Origin: an uncultured Flavobacterium sp.
GTDB taxonomy: Bacteria; Bacteroidota; Bacteroidia; Flavobacteriales; Flavobacteriaceae
DNA length: 13,689 nt
NCBI RefSeq assembly: GCF_946479975.1
Contig: NZ_CAMLIX010000139.1
Location: 1-13,689, forward strand
Reading direction: 5' to 3'
Shown here: positions 1 to 6,028 of the stretch, piece by piece
Layout of the letters: each line of letters opens with the position of its first letter
Numbering within the stretch: position 1 is the first letter of the stretch
The notes under the pieces: model-generated
Told to the model about the DNA's origin: nothing
The model's database searches: none
What the model saw: only the letters and a program-made list of their open reading frames with translations
Position numbers and translations under genes: made by a program

Positions 1-52
1 CCAGGACCCCATCATTAAAAGTGATGTGCTCTACCGACTGAGCTATCGAGTC
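1..52 (-). tRNA. tRNA-Lys (anticodon TTT), partial, 3' end cut off by the window
   Basis: Read on the minus strand, the sequence begins GACTCGA (acceptor strand), then TA, then a D arm closed by GCTC/GAGC with an AGTCGGTA loop. The anticodon arm is a 5-bp stem CATCA/TGATG enclosing the loop CTTTTAA, so the anticodon is TTT (plus-strand positions 17-19), decoding lysine. The variable loop GGGTC and the first bases of the T arm (CTGG) are present. The rest of the T arm and the 3' acceptor strand lie outside the window. The 5' end is placed at position 52 from the 7-nt acceptor strand. A promoter -7 element lies just upstream on the same strand. Confidence 0.93.
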
Positions 53-75
53 ATTTAATTTCTTGAATGCGGGTG

Positions 76-107
76 CAAATATAAGGAGTTTATTTTGAAG
101 TTTCCAA
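76..107 (-). promoter_or_regulatory. Promoter for tRNA-Lys
   Basis: The minus strand carries TATATTTG (plus positions 76-83), an exact match to the Bacteroidota -7 consensus TAnnTTTG. A TTG occurs 21 bp upstream (plus 105-107) as the -33 element. Transcription would start about 15-20 nt before the tRNA 5' end. It overlaps the aroK promoter, giving a compact divergent control region. Confidence 0.6.
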
Positions 108-127
108 GCAAATTTATTATAAATTTG
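94..127 (+). promoter_or_regulatory. Promoter for aroK
   Basis: TTTG at 94-97, a 22-bp spacer, then TAAATTTG at 120-127, matching the Flavobacterium -33/-7 pattern TTTG-N(17-23)-TAnnTTTG. Transcription would start near 133-136, leaving a leader of about 45 nt before the aroK ATG at 179. It is interleaved with the divergent tRNA-Lys promoter. Confidence 0.6.
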
Positions 128-178
128 TCTTTTTTTTGGAAAAATTTCCAATCGCTTAGTTTATAAGGTTTTATTAGT

Positions 179-697
179 ATGAAGAAAATAGTATTATTAG
201 GTTATATGGGTTGCGGAAAGTCGACAATTGCCCAAAATTTGTCAAAAATTACAAATATTCCGTTCTTAGATTTGGATAAAGTTATAGAAGAAAGAGCAAA
301 AATGTCAATAAATGAGATTTTTGAGAAGCATGGAGAGATCTATTTCCGAAAATTAGAACACGAAATGTTTGTCGAATTGCTGCAGTCTCCTGAAAATAAT
401 ATTATTGGATTAGGAGGAGGTACTCCGTGTTATGCTAATAATCATGAATTATTAAAAGGAGAAAATGTGGCTTCTATTTATTTAAAAGCATCAATCGATA
501 CTTTGTATAATAGATTAGTTTATAATAAAAGTAAGCGTCCTTTAATTGCGAATATGAATGAAGAAGAAATGAGAGAATTTATCGCGAAACATTTATTCGA
601 CAGAAGTTTTTACTATAATCAAGCCCAGCATAAAGTAGTGGTTGATAATAGATCTGTCGAAGAAACGGTTCAGGATATTTTGAAAATCTTAGCTTAA
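179..697 (+). CDS. aroK: Shikimate kinase
   Basis: Cytoplasmic enzyme that phosphorylates shikimate to shikimate 3-phosphate with ATP, the fifth step of the pathway to chorismate and the aromatic amino acids. The 172-residue product has the usual length and all family landmarks. The Walker A loop GYMGCGKST is at residues 8-16. Asp31 and Asp33 (FLDLD) and Arg57 (YFRKLE) fit the shikimate/Mg site. GLGGGTP at 77-83 is the substrate-binding glycine motif. Arg120 in KRPL is the lid arginine, and Arg142 in FDRSFYY fits the C-terminal substrate contact. The ATG at 179 is the start because the P-loop follows directly, as in the family. The 3' end overlaps the convergent phosphoribosyltransferase gene by 9 bp, so there is no room for a terminator between them. 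The sequence cannot separate the names aroK and aroL. Confidence 0.95.
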   Translation: MKKIVLLGYMGCGKSTIAQNLSKITNIPFLDLDKVIEERAKMSINEIFEKHGEIYFRKLEHEMFVELLQSPENNIIGLGGGTPCYANNHELLKGENVASIYLKASIDTLYNRLVYNKSKRPLIANMNEEEMREFIAKHLFDRSFYYNQAQHKVVVDNRSVEETVQDILKILA

Positions 698-1189
698 AGA
701 AGCATAGTTGCCGTTTTCTGAGTCGAAAACAACTTGGACATGTTCCAATAATGAAGTTGAAAGAGAAATGCCCTTGAAGTCTGCCTTTACCGGGTATTTT
801 TTATGGTTTCTGTCAACTAGAACTGCTGTTTTGAATTTTTTTAATGGTACATCTAAGAAATGACGAACAGCATAAATTAATGTTGTTCCAGAATTTAAAA
901 CATCATCTACCAAAACCAATCCTTTATTAGTATATTCTTCTGTAGTTAATGAAGTCTGTATCGCATCTTGCGGATTTTGTTTGTTTACTTTGACTTCGCA
1001 GATTGTAACTTTTAAAGTAGAAATACTGCTTAATGCAGCTGCGATTTTTTTGGCAAAAACAAATCCGTTAGAAGCAATTCCTGCAATAACAACTTCTTCT
1101 TCGTTTACAAAAGTTTCGTAGATTTGATAAGCGATACGTTTTATTTTGTGTTCGACTTCTTGATTTGTTAAAATGATGTTACTGCTCAT
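689..1189 (-). CDS. PyrR-like phosphoribosyltransferase family protein
   Basis: Type I phosphoribosyltransferase of 166 residues. The PRPP-binding signature LVLVDDVLNSGTTL is at residues 91-104, with two acidic residues followed by the NSGTT loop. The C-terminal part (VDRNHKKYPVKADFKG, then LSTSLLEHVQV) follows the pattern of PyrR, the pyr operon attenuator and uracil phosphoribosyltransferase. The loop reads DDVLNSGTT, whereas typical PyrR has DDVLYTGRT, so substrate and RNA-binding role are uncertain. No pyrimidine gene or obvious attenuator is visible in the window. It lies downstream of the S4-protein gene on the same strand and could be co-transcribed with it across a 171-bp repeat-bearing gap. 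Its stop codon region overlaps the end of aroK by 9 bp, convergently. Family assignment is confident; the substrate is not known. Confidence 0.88.
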   Translation of the reverse strand: MSSNIILTNQEVEHKIKRIAYQIYETFVNEEEVVIAGIASNGFVFAKKIAAALSSISTLKVTICEVKVNKQNPQDAIQTSLTTEEYTNKGLVLVDDVLNSGTTLIYAVRHFLDVPLKKFKTAVLVDRNHKKYPVKADFKGISLSTSLLEHVQVVFDSENGNYASLS

Positions 1190-1214
1190 AATGTAATTTT
1201 TTTGCTAATATAAT

Positions 1215-1345
1215 TAATTTAAATTCCAATAAAAAACACAAATTCCAATGTGGAAAATTCCAAATTCCAAATTTGGAAAAGTGTATTAGAACTATGTACT
1301 TAAATTGGGATTTGGAATTTTAAATATTGGACTTTATCCCAAATT
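1215..1345. repeat. Degenerate heptamer array (AAATTCC/AAATCCC) in the phosphoribosyltransferase-S4 gap
   Basis: AAATTCC occurs at 1221-1227, 1240-1246, 1255-1261 and 1262-1268, the last two exactly 7 bp apart. The array then reverses: GGGATTT (1307-1313) and GGAATTT (1314-1320) are the reverse complements of AAATCCC and AAATTCC, again exactly 7 bp apart. The arms 1255-1270 and 1305-1320 pair over 16 positions with one mismatch. TTCCAAATTTGGAA (1265-1278) is a perfect 14-bp palindrome. The same heptamers recur at 9259-9286. No coding potential was seen here. Confidence 0.75.
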
Positions 1346-1360
1346 TTTGAGATTTAGAAT

Positions 1361-1750
1361 TTAATTCTCTTCCTCTTCGTCAAAAATCTCGTTACCATAC
1401 TCGTCAATATCTCTACGATCTTTTTTGGTTGGTCGTCCGGTACCGCTTTTTCTGTAATGTTCTTTAGATAATTTTAGTAGTTCTAAATGTGCGTAAGCTT
1501 CGGGCGGTGTTTCGTTTTTTCGGTAAATATCTACCAATTTTGCACCAACGCGACTTTCTGGAATATCCAAAACAGTTATTATCTGTGTAATCTGATCTTT
1601 TCTAAAGGTGATTCGATCTGTAGGGAAAACTTCTTTAGAAGGTTTTGCAACCTGCCCATTTACAGTGATGTGGTTCTTTTTACAAGCTTCAGTTACCATG
1701 TTTCTGGTCTTATAATATCGAACGCACCACAAGTATTTGTCTATTCTCAT
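1361..1750 (-). CDS. Hsp15-type S4 domain RNA-binding protein
   Basis: Small RNA-binding protein (129 residues) with an S4 domain at residues 1-48 (MRIDKYLWCVRYYKTRNMVTEAC, then a VNGQ turn), the layout of Hsp15 (HslR). In E. coli Hsp15 binds the 50S subunit carrying a stalled nascent peptidyl-tRNA; whether this protein does the same is inferred. The C-terminus has a basic GRPTKKDRR stretch (105-113) and ends in a run of acidic residues. The reading frame stays open upstream to a possible ATG at 1825, but family members begin at MRIDKYLW, so the ATG at 1748-1750 is chosen. A -7-like element TATTTTTG lies on the minus strand at 1782-1789, consistent with this start, though no -33 element is evident. 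It is divergent from the FKBP lipoprotein gene and upstream of the phosphoribosyltransferase gene. Confidence 0.88.
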   Translation of the reverse strand: MRIDKYLWCVRYYKTRNMVTEACKKNHITVNGQVAKPSKEVFPTDRITFRKDQITQIITVLDIPESRVGAKLVDIYRKNETPPEAYAHLELLKLSKEHYRKSGTGRPTKKDRRDIDEYGNEIFDEEEEN

Positions 1751-1781
1751 AATTTTTCTAAAATCCAAGTTAAATTCTTTA

Positions 1782-1789
1782 CAAAAATA
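1782..1789 (-). promoter_or_regulatory. Candidate -7 element for the S4 protein gene
   Basis: TATTTTTG on the minus strand fits TAnnTTTG and lies 31 bp upstream of the chosen ATG at 1750. No convincing TTTG is found 17-23 bp further upstream. Its position supports the shorter start, because transcription from here could not produce the longer reading frame. Confidence 0.4.
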
Positions 1790-1829
1790 AATCAATATTG
1801 TATCTTGCGCACCTAAAAAAATCATAATA

Positions 1830-2921
1830 ATGAATAGATTTAAATATTATTTTGTTTTATTACTGGCAGGTATTGCTATTGTTTCTTGTAATAAAAAAGA
1901 TGATGACGATGTAGTGATTACTCCTGTAAGGGATTATAAAGAGCAATACAAATCAGATAATGATTCGATTGTCAAATATTTAAAGACTAATTATATTAAA
2001 AATGTTACGGCGGATTTTGATATTACTTTTGAAAAAATCCCCGCTGGAGGAACACAAGTTTCTATTTGGGATCAGAAAGATTATCCTATAGAATATAGAG
2101 ATGTTTATAATCGTGATGTTACATATAGAGTTTATTATTTAACATTAAGAAAAGGTTCTGGAGAAGCTCCATGTAACTTTGATGGTGTTAATGTGGCTTA
2201 TAGAGGTACTCTGCTAACTGGAGTTGAGTTTGATAATTCTTATGGGTTAGGGCGTGATTTTAGTTTAGATGTCTATGGAAGCACTATTATTGATGGTTGG
2301 GGAGAAATTATGCCCAAGTTTAGGGTAGGAGTTCGTAGCGCTACAGGTACTGATGGAAGTTTTTCTTATACGGATTATGGAGCAGGAGTAATGTTTTTAC
2401 CCTCAGGTTTAGGTTATTATGCAAATGTTCAGTCTGTTATTCCGGCATATTCACCGCTAATATTTAGTTTTAAGCTTTATGCTTTAAGAAGAGCGGATAA
2501 TGAATACAATCTTACAAGTACCGGTCGCCAAGTAGTAGGAGATGGTGTTCCTACTTATTTAGAAGATGTTAATGGAGATGGTTATGTATACGATCACAGA
2601 GATTTAGTAAGATTTCCAAATATGCCACCAGAATTAATTGATGATACAGATAAGGATGGTATTCCTGATTTTGTTGATTTTGATGACGATGGTGATGGTT
2701 ACACTACAAGATATGAAATTACTAAACCAGCAGGTGCTCCTGTAACGGGAATTAGCTTGTATTATCCTTACGATCCAATTCCGGATAATCCAGATACAAG
2801 AAATGTGGATGAAAGTGAATTGTGGGGAATTCCAGCATATTCAGCAACTGGTACCCCTGATTATACTTCACCAGGAAGATTAAGGATTCATGTTGATAAA
2901 GATCATCATACTGCAAAGTAA
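1830..2921 (+). CDS. FKBP-type peptidyl-prolyl isomerase lipoprotein with calcium-repeat-like C-terminus
   Basis: Lipoprotein of 363 residues. The signal peptide (1-19) ends in the lipobox IVSC with Cys20 as lipidation site, followed by NKKDDDD. Residues about 115-221 form an FKBP domain: VAYRGTLLTGVEFDNS, GWGEIMPKFRVG, the FLPSGLGYY loop and the closing strand LIFSFKLYALRR. The C-terminal third contains Asp-rich loops, DVNGDGYVYDHRD (246-258) and DDTDKDGIPDFVDFDDDGDG (271-290), resembling EF-hand or thrombospondin type 3 calcium sites. It probably acts as a folding helper anchored in the cell envelope. Gliding protein GldI is also an FKBP lipoprotein of this phylum, but nothing here identifies this one as GldI. 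It is divergent from the S4 gene, and a strong bidirectional terminator lies about 20 bp after the stop. Confidence 0.85.
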   Translation: MNRFKYYFVLLLAGIAIVSCNKKDDDDVVITPVRDYKEQYKSDNDSIVKYLKTNYIKNVTADFDITFEKIPAGGTQVSIWDQKDYPIEYRDVYNRDVTYRVYYLTLRKGSGEAPCNFDGVNVAYRGTLLTGVEFDNSYGLGRDFSLDVYGSTIIDGWGEIMPKFRVGVRSATGTDGSFSYTDYGAGVMFLPSGLGYYANVQSVIPAYSPLIFSFKLYALRRADNEYNLTSTGRQVVGDGVPTYLEDVNGDGYVYDHRDLVRFPNMPPELIDDTDKDGIPDFVDFDDDGDGYTTRYEITKPAGAPVTGISLYYPYDPIPDNPDTRNVDESELWGIPAYSATGTPDYTSPGRLRIHVDKDHHTAK

Positions 2922-2935
2922 TAGTAGTTTAAAGT

Positions 2936-2976
2936 CATAAAAAAACCTCGAAATTGATATTTCGAGGTTTTTTTTA
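2936..2976. terminator. Bidirectional intrinsic terminator (FKBP gene / transketolase operon)
   Basis: A 9-bp stem CCTCGAAAT (2946-2954) / ATTTCGAGG (2959-2967) with a TGAT loop, flanked by an A run on the left and a T run on the right. It can therefore terminate both the plus-strand FKBP gene and the minus-strand transketolase operon that converge on it. Confidence 0.9.
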
Positions 2977-2993
2977 TAAAGAAAGAAATGAAT

Positions 2994-3947
2994 TTATTTT
3001 CTTTTAATAACTTTTTCTACAGCTTCAACAATTGCTTGATTGTTCAGTTTGTATTTGTTCATTAACTGCTCTGGAGTTCCAGATTCACCAAAACTATCCT
3101 TAACAGCAACAAATTCTTGGGGAGTAGGATTGTTTAAGGCTAATACTCCAGAAATACTTTCTCCAAGGCCTCCAAGGTAATTGTGCTCTTCTGCAGTAAC
3201 GATACATTTAGTTTTGGCAACAGATTTTAAAATAGCTTCTTCATCAAGAGGCTTAATTGTATGAATGTTGATTACTTCGGCAGAAATTCCTTTTGCTTCT
3301 AAAGCTTCAGCGGCAATAAGAGCTTCCCAAACTAAGTGGCCTGTTGCAACAATAGTTACATCAGTTCCTTCGTTTAGCATAATCGCTTTTCCAATTACGA
3401 AAGGCTCGTCAGCAGGAGTAAAGTTAGCTACAACTGGACGTCCGAAACGTAGATAAGCAGGACCGTGGTGGTCTGCTAATGCCAAAGTAGCAGCTTTAGT
3501 CTGGTTGTAATCGCAAGTATTGATTACAGTCATTCCTGGTAACATTTTCATTAAACCAATATCTTCTAAGATTTGGTGAGTTGCTCCGTCTTCTCCTAAA
3601 GTTAAACCCGCGTGAGAAGCACAAATTTTCACGTTTTTGTCAGAGTAAGCAACAGACTGGCGAATTTGATCGTAAACTCTTCCTGTAGAGAAGTTAGCGA
3701 AAGTTCCCGTAAATGGAATTTTACCTCCAATTGTTAAACCAGCTGCAATTCCGATCATGTTAGCTTCTGCAATTCCGATTTGGAAAAAACGCTCTGGGTG
3801 GTTTTTCTTAAAATCATCAAATTTTAATGATCCAATTAAATCAGCACATAATGCCACAACGTTTTCATTTTTCTGACCTAATTCAGTCATTCCCGCTCCA
3901 AAACCTGAACGAGTATCTTTACTTCCTGTATTTTCGTATTTTTTCAT
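2994..3947 (-). CDS. Transketolase, C-terminal (pyrimidine-binding) subunit
   Basis: Second half of a split transketolase, 317 residues; with the N-terminal subunit it moves two-carbon ketol units between sugar phosphates in the non-oxidative pentose phosphate pathway. The start GFGAGMTELG and CADL matches the pyrimidine (Pyr) domain. QIGIAEANMIGIAAGL (56-71) holds the catalytic glutamate (Glu61) that activates thiamine diphosphate. SHAGLTLGEDGATHQ (111-125) is the conserved substrate and cofactor loop, and YLRFGRP follows. The rest (about 185-317) is the transketolase C-terminal domain, with EEHNYLGGLGE. It lies 77 bp downstream of the N-terminal subunit gene on the same strand, in the same probable transcript, and ends at a bidirectional terminator. 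The similar 1-deoxyxylulose-5-phosphate synthase is a single, longer chain, so split transketolase is the better call. Confidence 0.93.
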   Translation of the reverse strand: MKKYENTGSKDTRSGFGAGMTELGQKNENVVALCADLIGSLKFDDFKKNHPERFFQIGIAEANMIGIAAGLTIGGKIPFTGTFANFSTGRVYDQIRQSVAYSDKNVKICASHAGLTLGEDGATHQILEDIGLMKMLPGMTVINTCDYNQTKAATLALADHHGPAYLRFGRPVVANFTPADEPFVIGKAIMLNEGTDVTIVATGHLVWEALIAAEALEAKGISAEVINIHTIKPLDEEAILKSVAKTKCIVTAEEHNYLGGLGESISGVLALNNPTPQEFVAVKDSFGESGTPEQLMNKYKLNNQAIVEAVEKVIKRK

Positions 3948-3963
3948 TTTTTATTTTTAGAGG

Positions 3964-4014
3964 TACTAAGCTTCTAAGTGACTAAGTTTCTAAGCTGAAA
4001 ACTGGACACTTAGA
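3964..4014. repeat. CTAAG octamer array between the two transketolase genes
   Basis: CTAAG starts at 3966, 3974, 3982 and 3990, an exact 8-bp period with variable three-base fillers (CTT, TGA, TTT). An inverted copy follows: TCTAAGTG (3973-3980) pairs perfectly over 8 bp with CACTTAGA (4007-4014), so the gap in the transketolase message can form a hairpin. No ORF lies here. Confidence 0.75.
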
Positions 4015-4024
4015 CTGAACTTTT

Positions 4025-4876
4025 TTAATAGTCAACTTGATCTTTAGAGTAATTTTGAGCCAATGCTGCAGCTAGCTGATCGTTGTTTGGTGCTTTACCA
4101 TGCCAAGCGTGTGTGTGCATCATGAAGTCAACTCCGTTACCCATTTCTGTGTAAAGTAAGATACAAACTGGTTTTCCTTTTCCTGTTCTAGATTTAGCAT
4201 CAGTTAATCCAGCGATGATAGCATCGATATTGTTTCCTTCCTTGATTTCTAAAACATCCCAGTCAAAAGCTTCAAATTTAGCTTTAAGGCTTCCCATTGG
4301 AAGAACTTCATCTGTTGTTCCGTCAATTTGTTTTCCGTTAACGTCTACAGTTGCAATTAAGTTGTCTACTTTTTTAGCAGATGCGTACATAATTGCTTCC
4401 CAGTTTTGACCTTCTTGTAATTCTCCGTCTCCGTGTAAAGTAAAAACTAAGTGATTGTCACCGTTTAATTTTTTAGCTTGCGCTGCTCCAAGAGCTACAG
4501 ATAAACCTTGTCCTAATGAACCAGATGCAATACGAACTCCAGGTAAACCTTCGTGAGTTGTTGGGTGACCTTGTAAACGAGAATCTAATAATCTAAAGGT
4601 AGCAAGTTCTGAGATTGGAAAATAACCGCTGCGTGCTAAAACGCTATAAAATACAGGTGAAATATGTCCGTTTGAAAGGAAGAAAATATCTTCTCCAATT
4701 CCATCCATATCAAAACCTTCTTTGCGGTCCATAATATTTTGATATAGTGTTACTAAAAATTCAGTACAACCTAATGAACCGCCTGGGTGTCCAGAGTTTA
4801 CAGCATGTACCATTCTAAGAATATCTCTTCTTACTTGGATCGTTAAATCGCTTAATTGTTGTGTGTTAGGTTTCAT
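4025..4876 (-). CDS. Transketolase, N-terminal (thiamine diphosphate-binding) subunit
   Basis: First half of a split transketolase, 283 residues, corresponding to the PP domain of the full-length enzyme. Landmarks in order: the NSGHPGGSLGCTE loop with His30, SNGHISPV (68-75), GHP (103-105), ASGSLGQG (117-124), the cofactor/Mg motif GDGELQEGQNWE (149-160) with the downstream Asn180 in DVNGKQIDG, and HAWHGKAP (256-263). It works with the C-terminal subunit encoded next on the same strand. The ATG at 4874-4876 is preceded by a good promoter and a short leader. The two-gene arrangement is common in this phylum and in archaea, so it is not a frameshift: both chains have their own starts and the gap carries a repeat array. 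Confidence 0.93.
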   Translation of the reverse strand: MKPNTQQLSDLTIQVRRDILRMVHAVNSGHPGGSLGCTEFLVTLYQNIMDRKEGFDMDGIGEDIFFLSNGHISPVFYSVLARSGYFPISELATFRLLDSRLQGHPTTHEGLPGVRIASGSLGQGLSVALGAAQAKKLNGDNHLVFTLHGDGELQEGQNWEAIMYASAKKVDNLIATVDVNGKQIDGTTDEVLPMGSLKAKFEAFDWDVLEIKEGNNIDAIIAGLTDAKSRTGKGKPVCILLYTEMGNGVDFMMHTHAWHGKAPNNDQLAAALAQNYSKDQVDY

Positions 4877-4901
4877 TTATATGTAAAATTTTAAACTTTA
4901 G

Positions 4902-4933
4902 CAAAAGTAACGGTTATTTTGCGGGAAGACAAA
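4902..4933 (-). promoter_or_regulatory. Promoter of the transketolase operon
   Basis: On the minus strand TTTG (plus 4930-4933), a 20-bp spacer and TACTTTTG (plus 4902-4909) match TTTG-N(17-23)-TAnnTTTG. Transcription would begin near 4895, about 20 nt before the ATG. Confidence 0.65.
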
Positions 4934-5314
4934 TGATTTTCTGCTTTAGTTCATGTGAATTGTGATATTTTTTTGATGTTTTTGTAATAATATCAGCAAA
5001 AAATAACAACTTTATTTTTTGCTGCATAAAAGTATATTCAGATTTTTGATTAGTTGTTTTCTTTTGAAAAAAAATAGGAGAGCTTTTTGGTGTCGATTAT
5101 TTTGGGGGTCAATTTGAAGAATGTGATTGAATTTTGATAGTTAATTAAAACTTAAAGAAATATTAAAAATATATATTCTACATATCATAAAACAATTATA
5201 TTTACCCGAAATTTTTTAAAACAAAAACTTTAATTAACTAGAAAACCTTTTGTGTAACATCTATTTTTTTTGAATAGAAGCAAGAACAATAAGTCCCATT
5301 AAGAATCCTACAAA
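4934..5314. other. Non-coding divergent region between the transketolase operon and the glycosyltransferase pair
   Basis: Very AT-rich stretch with no credible ORF. It holds a perfect 13-bp inverted repeat (4994-5024, listed separately) and two TTAATTAA palindromes (5141-5148 and 5230-5237), which with flanks form an 11-bp inverted pair 79 bp apart. A near-consensus -7 element TATATTTA is at 5197-5204, with no clear -33 partner. If that element is used, the glycosyltransferase message would have a leader of about 100 nt. No terminator, tRNA or known riboswitch was recognised. Confidence 0.5.
4994..5024. repeat. Perfect 13-bp inverted repeat with 5-nt loop
   Basis: CAGCAAAAAATAA (4994-5006) and TTATTTTTTGCTG (5012-5024) are exact reverse complements around CAACT. 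It lies between two divergent transcription units, where a terminator is not expected, and no T run follows the stem on either strand. It may be an operator, an element acting in RNA, or the remnant of a small transcribed element. Confidence 0.7.
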
Positions 5315-6028
5315 ATGACTCAAAAATTATCCATCATTATACCTGCTTATAATGAAGAAAATACCATAAAATTTATATTAGACAAAATTAAGAAAGTTGA
5401 ATTAATAGAAAATATTACCAAAGAAATAATAATCGTAGATGATTGTTCTTCAGATAATTCATTGGCAGTATTTAATGAATATAAAGTAGCTAATGCGGAT
5501 TTAGATATTATAGTTCTGAGTCACGAAATAAATAAAGGAAAAGGGGCAGCTCTTCACTCTGGAATAAGTAAAGCTACGGGTGATATATTAATAGTTCAAG
5601 ATGCCGACCTAGAATATGATCCTAAAGAATATAATGTATTGTTAGCTCCTATTTTAGAAGGATATGCTGATGTGGTTTATGGCAGTAGATTTATGGGAGG
5701 AAAACCTCATAGAATATTATTTTTCTGGCACAGTATAGGGAATAAATTTTTGACTTTTTTAAGTAATATGTTTACAAATTTAAATTTAACAGACATGGAA
5801 ACCTGTTATAAAATGTTTAGGACAGAAATTATACAAAAAGTAAAACTGCAAGAGAACAGATTTGGTTTTGAGCCTGAAGTAACGGCGAAAATTTCAAAAA
5901 TTAAAGGTATCAGGATTTACGAAGTTGGAATTAGTTATTACGGAAGAACATTCGAAGAAGGAAAAAAAATAAGCTGGAAAGATGGTTTTAGAGCTATTTA
6001 TTGCATATTTAAATATGCAATAGCATGA
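5315..6028 (+). CDS. GT2-family glycosyltransferase, probable polyprenyl-phosphate sugar transferase
   Basis: A 237-residue GT-A fold glycosyltransferase. The N-terminus has the nucleotide-sugar fold ([13 protein letters not shown] at 6-18, then [12 protein letters not shown] at 38-49). The metal-binding DxD is Asp96-Ala-Asp98 in [18 protein letters not shown] (119-126), ETCYKMFR (162-169), GFEPEV (184-189) and [18 protein letters not shown] (207-224) match the dolichyl/undecaprenyl-phosphate mannosyl- or glucosyltransferase subgroup. There is no C-terminal membrane segment, so it would act at the inner face of the membrane. It likely makes a polyprenyl-phosphate sugar from a nucleotide sugar. 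Its stop overlaps the next gene's start (ATGA, 6025-6028), so the two are translationally coupled and the next gene probably uses its product. The sugar cannot be told from sequence. Confidence 0.85.
   Translation: MTQKLSIIIPAYNEENTIKFILDKIKKVELIENITKEIIIVDDCSSDNSLAVFNEYKVANADLDIIVLSHEINKGKGAALHSGISKATGDILIVQDADLEYDPKEYNVLLAPILEGYADVVYGSRFMGGKPHRILFFWHSIGNKFLTFLSNMFTNLNLTDMETCYKMFRTEIIQKVKLQENRFGFEPEVTAKISKIKGIRIYEVGISYYGRTFEEGKKISWKDGFRAIYCIFKYAIA

Noticed and set aside
1265..1278. TTCCAAATTTGGAA read as a transcription terminator for the S4 gene
   Set aside because: It has no T run in the direction of transcription and is explained by the heptamer array.
1487..1816. Plus-strand open frame of 109 residues opposite the S4 protein gene
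   Set aside because: It lies almost wholly antisense to a conserved RNA-binding protein gene and its cysteine- and phenylalanine-rich product resembles no family.
1751..1825. 25-residue N-terminal extension of the S4 protein from the ATG at 1825
   Set aside because: Family members begin at MRIDKYLW, the extension is not domain-like, and a -7 element lies inside it.
2994..4876. Idea that transketolase was broken by a frameshift
   Set aside because: Both halves start and stop at the domain border, with a 77-bp gap; separate subunits are a known arrangement.
5139..5239. Pair of TTAATTAA-containing sites as an operator
   Set aside because: TTAATTAA is itself palindromic and AT-only, so its repetition in very AT-rich DNA is weak evidence; kept only as a note in the region entry.
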